From contig CP054181.1 of assembly GCA_015709655.1 (NCBI GenBank), positions 1,236,207 through 1,300,206 on the forward strand: 64,000 nucleotides of DNA, read 5' to 3'. The notes under the pieces were generated by a model. The model saw only the letters and a list, made by a program, of their open reading frames with translations, ran no database searches and was not told where the DNA came from. Within the stretch, counting starts at the first letter, position 1; each line of letters starts with the position of its first letter. A program made the position numbers and the translations under genes. This DNA comes from Ignavibacteria bacterium. GTDB taxonomy: Bacteria; Bacteroidota; Ignavibacteria; Kapaibacteriales; Kapaibacteriaceae. Below are positions 29,901-36,636 of the stretch, in pieces.

Positions 29901-32900
29901 CCAGGTCCCCACCCATACGTGATGCTGGCAGATGTTGGTGCCACGATCGAATAGGTATAACCACCGATATAGTTTGTAATCGTGTAAACTTGGGGGTAAA
30001 TTCCGTCACAAACGGTTTGCGGGTCCGGCAGGTTCAGCAGCGGACGTGTGGGCCGTGCTGTAACAGTATTTGGTCCGAATGTCTGTGTTACTACGCATGC
30101 TGCAGGTGCTAAACTGTCCTTTACCGTTACGGTAAGGTTAAATGTTCCACCGGCAAGAATGTCAGCAACTGATGAGTCACCTATTACGGCGGTAGTCCAG
30201 CTTCCGGTGGCAGCATTACTTAATATCCACGACGAGGTGATCGTAGTGGCACCCGAATACGGTGCTCCGGTCGGCGTGATGGTAAACTGCCAGTAGCGGT
30301 TTACGCCACCACCGGGATAAGCGGAAGCATTGCCGGTAAGAGTGTAGGATCCACCAACACAAATCGGAGCGGGCACCGTTGGTGCTGCCAGGGTTGGGTT
30401 GGGAATAATTGAAATCGTATTGGTAAAGGTTTGCGTACAGCCGCCAACACCCGGGTTGGTTACATTAACAGTAACATTACCGGATACGGTACCCGGTCCA
30501 GGGTTGGTAAGCGAAATTGTTGCACTTGGATTGTTGGTGGCACCAAGATAGGCAACGTTAGCCGGTGTTGTTGTTGACCATAAATACGTTGCACCCGGCA
30601 GAACTGTTGAACCCGTTGGGTTGAACGTTACTGTTGCCGTTGCACCATTACATACCGCTGTTGGCGAAACCGAGATTGTGCCGTTTGGCTGCGGGTTGAT
30701 GGAAATTGCATACTCACGCTCTGTTGCACAGCTTCCTGGTGCAGGACCGGTTTCAACAATCCGGATACGACCGCTGGTTACACCGGCATTCCAGGTTACT
30801 CCGAATTGACCTGTAGCAGGGTTCAATGCTACAGAATATACACCACCTGAAAGTACCGTTATCGCCCATGTACTTGTATTAGGCCAAGGACCACCAATTT
30901 GGTAGGTATGAGGTCCGGTTCCGGCACAAGGATTTCCGGCAATACCGGTTACATACCCCGGACCGGTAATTGTTTTTGGTGTTGGTGATGCCACGACGTT
31001 AACATTCTGCGTTACAGTCTTCGAGCATCCGGTTGCGACGATGGTTTGAGTTACTGAAACTTGTTGGGCTCCCGGAGAAGTCCAACGTACCTGCTGGGTT
31101 GCATTGGCACCAACGGCGTTAATATTCGTTACCGTTGAAAGTGCCGTAGATACAAACACACCGTTGGTCACAGCCCAGTCAAAGCGGTCGGTGGTACTAC
31201 CTTTACCCGGCGTAACAGTAACAGTATAGGCATACTGAGCCAGGTTCTGTCCATTTTCAATTGGTCCACCAATGTAGGTACACTGATCTGCCGGTAAAGG
31301 AGCTGATAACACAGGCTGAGGCTGAATGTTTACTGTTACTGTGTGGAAGGTATGCACGGTAGTACATCCGCCGGAAGTAACTTCTGTACACTGAACACGA
31401 TAGGTAGCGGCACCGTTCCAGTCAATTGTTGCTGAATTGTTGTTTGGTGGCGCACCGGTGACCAGTGTATAGGTTGTTGGGCCGGCAGCAACAGGTACGT
31501 TCGATGTGTTGGTTACAGTCCAGGTATATGTAGAACCTGCTGTTAACGGTACTGAATACGTACGGGTTTCATTTTCGCATACGGTTGTTGCTGCTGCGGT
31601 TGGAGGTACAGATACAGGAACCGTCTGCACAACTTGTGCAACAGCAGGTACACCGTTAATATAGATGGCCGTTGCAGCCGAGGCCGGGCCAACGCATGAG
31701 CGGTGTGCACCTGGTGAACCATAGACGCCTGTTGCACCACCGGTACCGTTTGAAGCTGTTGCTACAAGGGTGGCGGTAACATTTGTGACAGAATTACCCC
31801 ACGTAATCAATACATTGTTCGTAGAGGTAACAATGTCGGCTGCACCCCCGGTGACGGTTGTACCGCCAATTACCGTTCCGGCAGGCGCTCCACTGAGCTG
31901 CCAGCGGTAGTGTGTTGCACCACCAGCAGTACCGGCTGCAGTTGCAGTATAGGTACGAGCTGTACCGGCACATGGGTTACCACTAGCTCCTGGAAGTGCC
32001 GGCGGGTTAATGCCACCGTTGTTTGCCCCACTACCGGTTATTACCGGTGCATCCGGTGTCCGGTACACTGTATATGCAACACCTGTACTCGTTGTCGCAC
32101 AGAACGGAGCTACCGAAAGGGCTTCTACAACAGTCAGGGTAACACTTGTACCGCTTGGACTTAATGATGCATTATTATATGCTATTGTGGTTGTTGCGGC
32201 TGCGGTTGTACCATTGGGAGTAAACGAGGCAACGGCAGCTGCAGGTGCTGCACTCCATGTATAGGTATTTGTTCCGTTTGCCGTAACGCTTGCCGTTCCC
32301 GTTGCGTCTCCACAACGTGGAGCTGCGGGATTTGTAATAACTTGTGTGGCCGGGTTTGCAACCACCTCAAATGTCATGTCATCTTCTGCAGTTTCGGTTG
32401 CGCAGCCGTAATAGGTGTAGGTTACAACTGCCTTGTAGGTGTGAGTGCCTACACCGCGGTATGCGACCGGAACACTATAGTTAACTGAAGAGGTTGGAGT
32501 AATAGGCGGGTTGGGCGATGCTGCCACGGTACCCATCAACGTAGCGCCATCATAAAATGCTACTGATACATGGGCATACGCTGCACCGGTGACCGGGTCC
32601 GACGTGTATAAAGCATCGTTAACGGCACCAAAGGCAACGCCGTCGTCATTATAGGCAGCGTCACCAGTGGTACCACATTCATTCTCGAAGCCGGCAAGAA
32701 TACCAATGACTCCACCGGGCTGAGGTACGTTATCTAACCGCCATTCAATTCGGCTGGGTGTACCGGCATACCCGTTTTCGTAAATGATAAGCTGGCCGGT
32801 AAACAAATTAGCCTGGAATGGATCTACGTACGGGACGTTGTTAAACGTGATAACTAAGTAGTTACCGTTCGCATTTTGCTGTACCTGCCACCAGATGGCA

Positions 32901-33439
32901 CCACCCGCTCCCGGGTCAAGGTCAATATTGGCAAGGATAACGGTTTTGTTTGGTGCAGCCGCATTGGGAACATCGGCCGGATTAATACCGGTGTTCAGGT
33001 TGTTCAGGAACGTAATGAACCCGTTCGAGCTGAGATAAAACCCGTCGTTGGTAAGGTTGATCAGCTCTCCATAAAAATTAAATATGAAGTTGCCGCCACC
33101 TACCTGCTGAGGGTTCTGCTCGCCCGTTAGCTGGTCGTCACCAAGAACAATGTTGTTCACAGCACCGTTGCCAACACCGCCGGCACCTTGTGCAAGCGGA
33201 GCTGCCCATGCACCGCCGGCAGGCGCCGAGGGATGGGGCACGAGGCGGTTGGTAACCGTGGTCTGCAGCTGGAACGATGTTCCAAGACATTGCGGCGACC
33301 CAGGGCTGGCCGAAATTGAAATTTGCGACCACAAACTTGGCGGCGTGACGGCTCCCAGCAATAGTGCCAGAAGGAACGTCAGCACCACATACCCGGAACG
33401 CCGTTGCGAACCAGGAGTTGCGGAACCAAAGGAGTTCAT
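20999..33439 (-). CDS. Giant (about 4146 aa) secreted PKD/Ig-like module array with T9SS sorting domain
   Basis: A single frame of 4146 codons. I place the start at the ATG at 33439 because GGAGG lies 5 nt upstream and a normal signal peptide follows (FGSATPGSQRRSGYVVLTFLLALLLG, key residues RR and the Leu-rich core; likely cut after LWSQ); a longer frame to 33616 has neither. A nidogen-like N-terminal region (DGFYLSSNGFITFL, VILANIDLDPGAGGAIWW) is followed by some thirty or more PKD/Ig-like modules of about 80-90 residues, most with one Cys after an xxVC start and another in an NC strand, and with YxWTVTGGTITSG cores. From about residue 3700 five shorter modules (ASYVWSNGETGRSIVV type) lead to a C-terminal sorting domain (VVVFPNPTSGAFTIES ... 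LATGVYNVVITSG). Such proteins are typically adhesins or sheath components on the cell surface (inference). The high Thr/Val/Gly content gives it a base composition unlike its neighbours. Confidence 0.92.
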   Translation of the reverse strand: MNSFGSATPGSQRRSGYVVLTFLLALLLGAVTPPSLWSQISISASPGSPQCLGTSFQLQTTVTNRLVPHPSAPAGGAWAAPLAQGAGGVGNGAVNNIVLGDDQLTGEQNPQQVGGGNFIFNFYGELINLTNDGFYLSSNGFITFLNNLNTGINPADVPNAAAPNKTVILANIDLDPGAGGAIWWQVQQNANGNYLVITFNNVPYVDPFQANLFTGQLIIYENGYAGTPSRIEWRLDNVPQPGGVIGILAGFENECGTTGDAAYNDDGVAFGAVNDALYTSDPVTGAAYAHVSVAFYDGATLMGTVAASPNPPITPTSSVNYSVPVAYRGVGTHTYKAVVTYTYYGCATETAEDDMTFEVVANPATQVITNPAAPRCGDATGTASVTANGTNTYTWSAAPAAAVASFTPNGTTAAATTTIAYNNASLSPSGTSVTLTVVEALSVAPFCATTSTGVAYTVYRTPDAPVITGSGANNGGINPPALPGASGNPCAGTARTYTATAAGTAGGATHYRWQLSGAPAGTVIGGTTVTGGAADIVTSTNNVLITWGNSVTNVTATLVATASNGTGGATGVYGSPGAHRSCVGPASAATAIYINGVPAVAQVVQTVPVSVPPTAAATTVCENETRTYSVPLTAGSTYTWTVTNTSNVPVAAGPTTYTLVTGAPPNNNSATIDWNGAATYRVQCTEVTSGGCTTVHTFHTVTVNIQPQPVLSAPLPADQCTYIGGPIENGQNLAQYAYTVTVTPGKGSTTDRFDWAVTNGVFVSTALSTVTNINAVGANATQQVRWTSPGAQQVSVTQTIVATGCSKTVTQNVNVVASPTPKTITGPGYVTGIAGNPCAGTGPHTYQIGGPWPNTSTWAITVLSGGVYSVALNPATGQFGVTWNAGVTSGRIRIVETGPAPGSCATEREYAISINPQPNGTISVSPTAVCNGATATVTFNPTGSTVLPGATYLWSTTTPANVAYLGATNNPSATISLTNPGPGTVSGNVTVNVTNPGVGGCTQTFTNTISIIPNPTLAAPTVPAPICVGGSYTLTGNASAYPGGGVNRYWQFTITPTGAPYSGATTITSSWILSNAATGSWTTAVIGDSSVADILAGGTFNLTVTVKDSLAPAACVVTQTFGPNTVTARPTRPLLNLPDPQTVCDGIYPQVYTITNYIGGYTYSIVAPTSASITYGWGPGVGQISITDWGGTGARILVLRADDGTCTRDQRYDMNVVASPANPQPAPVITDATQDQVCVDSMYFATPGVVGPLAVDPTRIITYSAPTPLANHWYQWYVTNGIIITGTPGAYTSVGTNTTAALNATSAMVVWTGPTPGKVKYLVFTSDPNSPPPAPCFATSIEPTITLPIVPNVPLTLTTTSSMPGDNVCEGNTIDLILSGSKIGLSYRVEEWNGTTWNDAGIAPVAGTGAAINITVPASVLTITSSPITDHVFRITARDQAFTPDIAGPCEWLRTSVTPSITVHVFDTPNDIPVVNTTPLVCDGDNVVINVGTVGQPTQTHVMYELWRGPFGGPFAYTGISGMGNGGMLPLTDNTTTGLGNGGPLLAADNYQYEIHAYIPVAPLGPPAGGCPFTMTAKPGARIFEYPANPTVTFTPNPVCWEEEITVNLANTQAGVEYEVRANGSFLSPQVILQGTGGAVSTTFNSVLIQPTNPSGSVVIPNVEVVARLVTNVTYPRPIPPSACPIPYGTINYTVWEKPVAVVTGPATSCGPSTATYTADPVTPAPPMYFDWLITTVPPAGTTPTSATSSASGTVNPFVVNWGIHLLNCDGTYNPLAQTIRMIATNAWGCTDTAFFNLTIEPTVSDADIFGPTSSCIYGGFESHLDTFTVARPAPCVFPAGTTYLWTMPTGVVSGAIRSGQSTPTIVAEWYTTGGTNIGTVQVDVTLPPSHGGCTTTITHDVVVYPLPQPVINGPTTVCQGDMGKVYIADNYPTDTYNWQVIGGQIVGGMGTGVVGDTANISGVGLNTISVNWNDTPNPNAFIRLTQVSAAGCMNVTNFFVTVAPTPVPAISGPEKVCDNSVVTYSTADNSPNNTYNWTITAGNATIQSGNNQAQVSVLTGDIGGGNSFTIQITETVLATNCSETVSKVISILEKPNPTITRVSPAGGTVGGACLGQTVTYTTSDPVAPNPTYSYKWSVTNGTITGNDEAASIAVNWNSVGVGTITLNKWHTGSQCTTTVTQNVNVVDAPAPTISGPLTVCGLSTHTYSTPNVAGNTYAWTISANGTITGGAATNAATIQFNNPVPASTLPATISVTETNTASGCAATASISVTITDQPQIAGINRVSPAGPANTACNNSSISYGVSTYTAGAGYTFAWSVTGGTITAGNGTETITVQWTNVGTQTITVTVTNPSGDCSDTETLNVGVTYQPVPAITGNAITCTGNTEVYSTPSVPGSTYSWSLPTMGGNILSGTTSHEVTVEWILSGNRTVQVVETNGNCTATATLTVSVGKTPTSTAISRISPAPTSAVAIACVNQVITYSTPLNSGYTYLWTVTGGNFVGGVNNTNQVQIEWTTVGAQTLTVTETTPGTNCSKTVSQTVNVEDQPNPTITGPSIVCTQDVSTYSVTAVSGHNYSWTISGGGTITSSANSSSITVEWTTAGTWTVDVTQSNATGNCTATASLSVTVGATPTDTEITGAATVCYGSTTNTYSVSNVASHTYYWTVTGGTITSGQGTSSIAVQWTAIGNQTVTVVIGETGTNCEVTLVKNVSVEDQPAPSITGSAAVCTDDIVTYAVNPVAGHTYSWSVSSGGTITSGTNSHSITVEWTTAGTHTVSVTQTNGTGNCSAVATLNVSVGQTPAQTDINGPATVCQGSTQNYNVTNIAGQSYVWTVTGGTITSGAGTNSINVQWTVLGTNEVKVKISTTGTNCEKTLTLNVSVEDQPNPTIAGPSVVCTGDVATYSVTAVSGHSYLWSLGGTNGTFTSGTNAPTATIEWLTAGTETITLVQTNATGNCSATTSMLVTINQTPVQTTIAGKETVCNGSVEPYSVTNIAGQSYVWTVTGGTITSGAGTNAITVQWTAIGAQTVKVNIKTNGTNCEVDLSKNVTVEFQPAPSIVGDANVCTESEETYSTTANAGSTYAWTVTGGVFTSATTTPTVTVKWTTAGTQTLTVTETNASGNCFATATLSVVVSPTPSTTTIARVTPAGPVDHACETDTITYSTPFNSTSSYQWTVTGGTIIGSSTSNQVVINWTQQGSQTLTVVETTTGTDCETVKTQNVTVTYKPTPNINGANVACINKDHVYSTPYVAGSAYEWEITPSNVFAPIVGYPYSNSIQIKWIQPGLHTVSVTETNIAGGCSTTATMQVQVNEIPTPFINSTTGYGNPPARRPGIVCNYSTHTYTTFATPGNTFIWTITGGTIISGQYTNTVQVTWGPAGQGTLAVQETIPGSDCITTDKDTFDIRPTPTPSISGNFNPCGASTQQYTTPFVTGNSYQWVVVGGTITSGQGTNTITVAWQDPSWPNTISGSVQVTEWVTDVLPSMSCINSDTRGISVRPNPPVPTITGPSVVCATDLNDNPVTDNTVSYSTSIPAMGSNQGYISYAWSVSSNGTIVSSSTSSSVSVQWTNTTSAPTVGTITIVQTSSFGCTSTASLDVTINPVPNPRISGPAEVCLNTQGTYSTVGTAGNQYSWTVSGGNPILSGQGTANINVRWTVVGTHAIRVRETNSYGCSSTNEFMVVVHELPSVTITASGPTTFCQGGDVTLSAPIGFASYVWSNGETGRSIVVHTSGTYSVTVTDENGCSNTSNEITVNVFPSSLPIVTVSGPTTFCEGGSVTLTAPSGFSAYLWSTGETTQQIEVTKAGEYSVTVSDGNGCTGTSTVVDVFVNPKPTPILTVIGQSTICSGDSVEVRAPAGYVSYTWRSTSGENYGTGRSIWVTQSDTVYVEVVDANGCTGVSDTLMCTMSNPVPPIVASNGPNEFCDGGAVELEAPAGYASYFWSTGATTRKIVVTESGTYSVIVTNEVGCSATSPETNVVVNPTPDRPSIKRMGDTLTAVSTQAQAYQWYLDGTAIAGATEQQLLVQKTGDYRVEISDNNVCKALSDAYPVRLTDVAEDDVVAGYRADVVVFPNPTSGAFTIESKSIEAGNVHIELVNNIGEVVLSLDAVANGGHFKSNVEMGTLATGVYNVVITSGSQRWTVRLVRQ
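24404..24967. repeat. Near-identical DNA segments 507 bp apart inside the giant gene
   Basis: The roughly 60-bp segment starting TGCACCGCTGGTGATTGTAC occurs at 24404 and again at 24911, differing at only a few bases. The spacing of 507 bp is 169 codons, or two protein modules. This indicates that the array grew recently by duplication of module pairs and may still be prone to recombination. Confidence 0.8.
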
Positions 33440-33444
33440 ACGAT

Positions 33445-33449
33445 CCTCC
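33445..33449 (-). promoter_or_regulatory. Strong ribosome-binding site deciding the giant-gene start
   Basis: GGAGG on the minus strand ends 5 nt before the ATG at 33439. Many genes in this window have weak or no Shine-Dalgarno sequence, so this strong one is good evidence for the start and suggests efficient translation. Confidence 0.8.
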
Positions 33450-33824
33450 GAAAAAATATTATGATTGATATTGGTTATTTCTGTTTGCATCTGAATAGTG
33501 TCTCTAACAGTCGGAAACGCCAATAGGCGCCGTTGGCGCCGTGTTTTTGCAATGTTGTTGTGTGGATTGACTGGGTTCAATCCGGCCCGTTTGTAACGAT
33601 GTATCATACTGTCCATTCCCCGCTTCGATCAATGAAACGGAGCATACCGCCCCCCAACCGGGTAAGCGGCTTCACTAAAGTTCCGCTAAAATACCGAGTT
33701 GTATCGAACACGCCAAAAAAAGCTTTGCACCGACGCAAAATTTCTGCTCCGGCGACAGCGTTTTTGATCAGCAATGTTTCATGTATCAAATGCATGAAAA
33801 AATCTAGTGATGATGAATGAAGCA

Positions 33825-33848
33825 CCTGTGAAAGCTACTTCACAGGTC
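33825..33848 (-). terminator. Perfect 9-bp hairpin downstream of obgE
   Basis: ACCTGTGAA (33825-33833) pairs perfectly with TTCACAGGT (33840-33848) across a 6-nt loop. It lies about 95 bp beyond the obgE stop on the transcribed strand. No T run follows on either strand, so it may end or protect the obgE transcript rather than act as a classical intrinsic terminator. Confidence 0.45.
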
Positions 33849-33940
33849 ACACTATACAATCAATCTACCCCCCTGATTTAACAGGGTTTGCGGTAAACTG
33901 ACTATGCAGCAGTTTCTGTCTGTCAATGATTGTGCCAAGT

Positions 33941-34951
33941 TTATTGTTCACTGGTGGCACTGCGTTGTTCCGCTACCGGTTTCCATAATAATTCGAGTAC
34001 ATTGTGTACACCTTGACCGGTAATTGCCGAAATCAACTGTGCAGATGTACCCTTTACAAAGGCTGTTTGTTCCAGCGCTTGCTGCTGTTCACTACTCAGG
34101 GTATCTGCCTTGGTAAGCAGCACAATTGCCGGTTTTTTACCAAGTTCTTTTGAGTAATTTCCAAGTTCGGTACGCAGCACATCAAGGTCGGCGGCGGGGT
34201 CGGGGCTGGCTGCGTCAATCATAAACACCAGGACGGCGGTGCGCTCGATATGCCGGAGGAACTGGTGCCCAAGCCCCCTTCCCTGATGAGCGCCTTCAAT
34301 AAGTCCGGGAATGTCGGCAATGGTAAAGGAGCGGCCTTCGCCCAACCGTACCATGCCAAGATTGGGTACCAGGGTGGTAAAGGGGTAGTCGGCAATCTTG
34401 GGTCTGGCGGCTGAAACGGTGCTGATAAATGTGCTCTTGCCGGCATTGGGGAATCCCACAAGTCCTACATCCGCAAGGAGTTTAAGCTCTAATTCCACAA
34501 CAAGCTCCTCGCCGGGAGTGCCGGGTTCAGCGTATCGGGGTGCCTGGTTGACGGCGGTGGCAAATTCGCTGTTGCCCCTGCCGCCGCGTCCGCCACGGGC
34601 AAGAGTAAATTCGGTACCGTCACGGTCCATATCAACAATCTGCTCGCCTGTTGCAGCATTCCGTACCACGGTACCGCAGGGTACGCGAATGATAATGTTG
34701 GCACCGCTCTTTCCGGTACAGCGGTTTTTTCCGCCTTCGGCACCGTGATCTGCCTTGTAGGTGCGGCGGTAGGTAAAGTCCATCAGGGTTCCCAACTGCC
34801 TGCTGGCAACCAGGATTACGTTGCCGCCGTTGCCGCCGTTGCCGCCGTCGGGCCCGCCCTGGGGGACGAATTTTTCACGTCGGAAGCTGATATGACCTTT
34901 GCCGCCGTTGCCGGAGGCAACGGTGATGGTAGCACTGTCGATAAACTTCAT
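33941..34951 (-). CDS. obgE: GTPase ObgE/CgtA
   Basis: A 336-residue Obg-family GTPase, an essential ribosome-associated protein acting in 50S maturation and stress control. The N-terminal glycine-rich Obg fold (1-158) shows SGNGGKGHISFRREKFVPQGG and a GGNGGNGGNV run. The G domain has G1 GFPNAGKS (166-173), G3 DIPGLIEGAH near 212, G4 as LLTKADTL near 280 (the Asn of NKxD replaced by Thr, as in several bacterial Obg proteins) and G5 SAITGQG. The variable C-terminal OCT domain is absent; the protein stops soon after the G domain. Its ATG overlaps the TGA of the upstream 425-residue gene (ATGA), so the two are translationally coupled. Confidence 0.97.
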   Translation of the reverse strand: MKFIDSATITVASGNGGKGHISFRREKFVPQGGPDGGNGGNGGNVILVASRQLGTLMDFTYRRTYKADHGAEGGKNRCTGKSGANIIIRVPCGTVVRNAATGEQIVDMDRDGTEFTLARGGRGGRGNSEFATAVNQAPRYAEPGTPGEELVVELELKLLADVGLVGFPNAGKSTFISTVSAARPKIADYPFTTLVPNLGMVRLGEGRSFTIADIPGLIEGAHQGRGLGHQFLRHIERTAVLVFMIDAASPDPAADLDVLRTELGNYSKELGKKPAIVLLTKADTLSSEQQQALEQTAFVKGTSAQLISAITGQGVHNVLELLWKPVAEQRSATSEQ

Positions 34952-36225
34952 CGGTACACCATGTGCAGGGTATGCGAAAAATCCATTGCCAGCGATGAGT
35001 TCGGATCTACTCCCTGACGGGCAAACCAGAGGTCTAACCGTGATGCAGCATCGCGCCAGAGACCGGCTTCCAAAATTTCGGCAACGGTTTCATCCATCCT
35101 GGTAAGGTTGCCTGCAAACAATCCGTCTAAAAACCGCTGCTGAAGGTAGGCGTCGGCTTCACGGTGAAACCGTTCAATTCTGGCGCTGGTCGTGTGGACG
35201 GCTGAGGTACGGGTACCAGCGTCGTCGGGTTCTGACTGAGCCGGCGGGTAGGGTTCGGCCGGTACGGTGGGTTCGGCAGCGTCTGCGCCGTTAGCAGCAC
35301 TGTGCATTGTTGCTGCCGGTGCCGGCACTACCGGGTGTTCCATAGCGGGTTCGGCAGACACCGGAGTATCGGGATTATCGGTATCCGGTTGCGGAGAGTT
35401 GGCCGGTTGTGTTGGTTGTCCAGCGCCTTGCTCTTCGATTTCAAGAATAACCTTGTCAATAACCTCCAGGAAGCGGGTACGCGTTAGCCACCGCATGTCT
35501 TCGCGGTACAGCAACCGTTCCAGTTCCTGTGATATTGGCACAGCCCCTTTATCGTCCAAAAAAATGATGGCGGCTTCCGTGGGTATTGTTTGGGGTGGGG
35601 CTTCGGGGTTGATTTCAGCAAAGTATTCGTACAGCGGGTCCAGCATCTTTACGAATTCTTTTTGCGAGAGGTCAAGGATGGCGTCGTTGTCGATTTTCTC
35701 AACAATGCGTTCGAATTCCACGATGGAGAGGATTTCCATGGTGGGGCTGCCATCGGCACCGCGCAGGGCTGCCCATGAGCGGATACCATTGGTAAGGTAG
35801 TCGTAGTCATGCAGATAGTTCAGCCGCAGGAGTACCTCATGCAGTGGCTTGGTGGGTTCGCCGCGGAAAACGAACCATTTGAGTGTTGTACGAGGCCTGC
35901 ATAAAAAGTTAAGCCGGGTTTTTACTGCTGCTTCCATGGTGGCGGCAAGTTCCTCATGGTCAAAACGCGCAGTGCGGATATAGGCTTCGTCAAGTTTTGC
36001 AAACAGTTCCGTCAGCACGGGGTCGGTAGTGTCGAATCGCGGGTTCGACGTCCGCAAAGCCCGTTCTTCGTATAGCCACCATGCAACCTCGGCGCCAAAA
36101 AAGGTACGGTAGGCCAGATGCACCTCGGCATTTCGCGATATGTGTGCAAAGGATACGTAGGGAGCTGTGGTTGTTAACTGTTGCTGCAGAGCCTTGCGTG
36201 CTCTGTCCAAATCTTTCTCAAACAT
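34948..36225 (-). CDS. Conserved-looking protein of unknown function with Pro-rich linker
   Basis: I do not recognise a family. The 425-residue protein has a mainly helical N-terminal domain of about 245 residues rich in aromatic and charged residues (YVSFAHISRNAEVHLAYR, FFGAEVAWWLYEE, RLNFLCRPRTTLKWF), a Pro/Ala/Glu-rich linker of about 85 residues (about 255-340) and a C-terminal helical segment (RFHREADAYLQQRFLDG, EILEAGLWRDAASRLDLWFARQG). No signal peptide or membrane helix is visible, so it is probably cytoplasmic. It overlaps obgE by 4 bp; a ribosome- or stress-linked role is possible but rests on linkage alone. The start at 36225 is the only ATG at the beginning of the frame. Confidence 0.8.
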   Translation of the reverse strand: MFEKDLDRARKALQQQLTTTAPYVSFAHISRNAEVHLAYRTFFGAEVAWWLYEERALRTSNPRFDTTDPVLTELFAKLDEAYIRTARFDHEELAATMEAAVKTRLNFLCRPRTTLKWFVFRGEPTKPLHEVLLRLNYLHDYDYLTNGIRSWAALRGADGSPTMEILSIVEFERIVEKIDNDAILDLSQKEFVKMLDPLYEYFAEINPEAPPQTIPTEAAIIFLDDKGAVPISQELERLLYREDMRWLTRTRFLEVIDKVILEIEEQGAGQPTQPANSPQPDTDNPDTPVSAEPAMEHPVVPAPAATMHSAANGADAAEPTVPAEPYPPAQSEPDDAGTRTSAVHTTSARIERFHREADAYLQQRFLDGLFAGNLTRMDETVAEILEAGLWRDAASRLDLWFARQGVDPNSSLAMDFSHTLHMVYR

Positions 36226-36267
36226 GCGCAGTAGTTCGTACGTGAACCGGCAATTTACGCACCTTCC

Positions 36268-36636
36268 CTACTCACCGGTAATCACCCGCATCTGGCGAAC
36301 CCTTTTCCGGGGCTTTGCCGGCTGGCTGATTTCGGGCATCTCGTGTACTGGTGCGGGGGTAAGGTTGTGCAGGTTAACATGGGGCAAGGGGCTTGGGCCT
36401 CTAACAACCACAATGGGATTCGACGCAGAGTAAATTGAGTAACTCACGGCGGCAAGCGTGAACACCAGGGCGATGGCAGCCACAGGAAGCCAGCGGTTAC
36501 TCCGAATGCGCCTAAGTGTTTGATCTACAAACGTTTCCGGTGCCTTCACCTCGGGAAGTCGGGCAAGCATGACTCGTGTAAGGACGCCATGGGTAAAATC
36601 CGGCGGAACGGTTACCGGTGCAAGGATGGTTCTCAT
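36268..36636 (-). CDS. Single-pass membrane protein, candidate anti-sigma factor
   Basis: A 122-residue protein with about 50 N-terminal polar residues, one transmembrane helix (about 54-75, WLPVAAIALVFTLAAVSYSIYS) and a 45-residue basic, Pro-rich tail. Its ATG overlaps the stop of the ECF sigma gene (ATGA), the usual arrangement for a sigma and its membrane-bound anti-sigma. The N-terminal segment (VLTRVMLARLPEVKAPETFVDQTLRRIRSN) resembles the short helices seen in anti-sigma cytoplasmic domains but lacks the His-x3-Cys-x2-Cys zinc motif. The regulatory role is therefore inference from position, size and topology. Confidence 0.65.
   Translation of the reverse strand: MRTILAPVTVPPDFTHGVLTRVMLARLPEVKAPETFVDQTLRRIRSNRWLPVAAIALVFTLAAVSYSIYSASNPIVVVRGPSPLPHVNLHNLTPAPVHEMPEISQPAKPRKRVRQMRVITGE

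Larger units (their letters stand above)
33440..33940. other. 500-bp intergenic region between obgE and the giant gene
   Basis: No gene is supported here. Two overlapping frames exist (73 codons minus at 33604-33825, 95 codons plus at 33533-33820), but neither has a ribosome-binding site, a recognisable domain or a coding-like composition. The region holds a GGCGCC-GTT-GGCGCC palindrome at 33526-33540 and a 9-bp hairpin at 33825-33848. It must include the promoter of the giant gene and the end of the obgE transcript; I could not name a convincing promoter. Confidence 0.6.

Noticed and set aside
26535..30296. Several long frames on the strand opposite the giant gene
   Set aside because: They mirror the Thr/Val/Gly-rich coding strand, giving low-complexity translations with no start signals or domains.
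20999..33439. Repetitive DNA resembling a CRISPR or satellite array
   Set aside because: The repeats are long, diverged, in one open frame and encode protein modules; there are no short identical repeats with unique spacers.
33439..33616. Longer N-terminus for the giant protein
   Set aside because: The extra 59 residues lack a ribosome-binding site and would bury the signal peptide; GGAGG before 33439 decides the start.
33533..33825. Overlapping frames of 95 (+) and 73 (-) codons in the obgE/giant-gene gap
   Set aside because: No ribosome-binding site, recognised motif or coding bias; they exclude each other.
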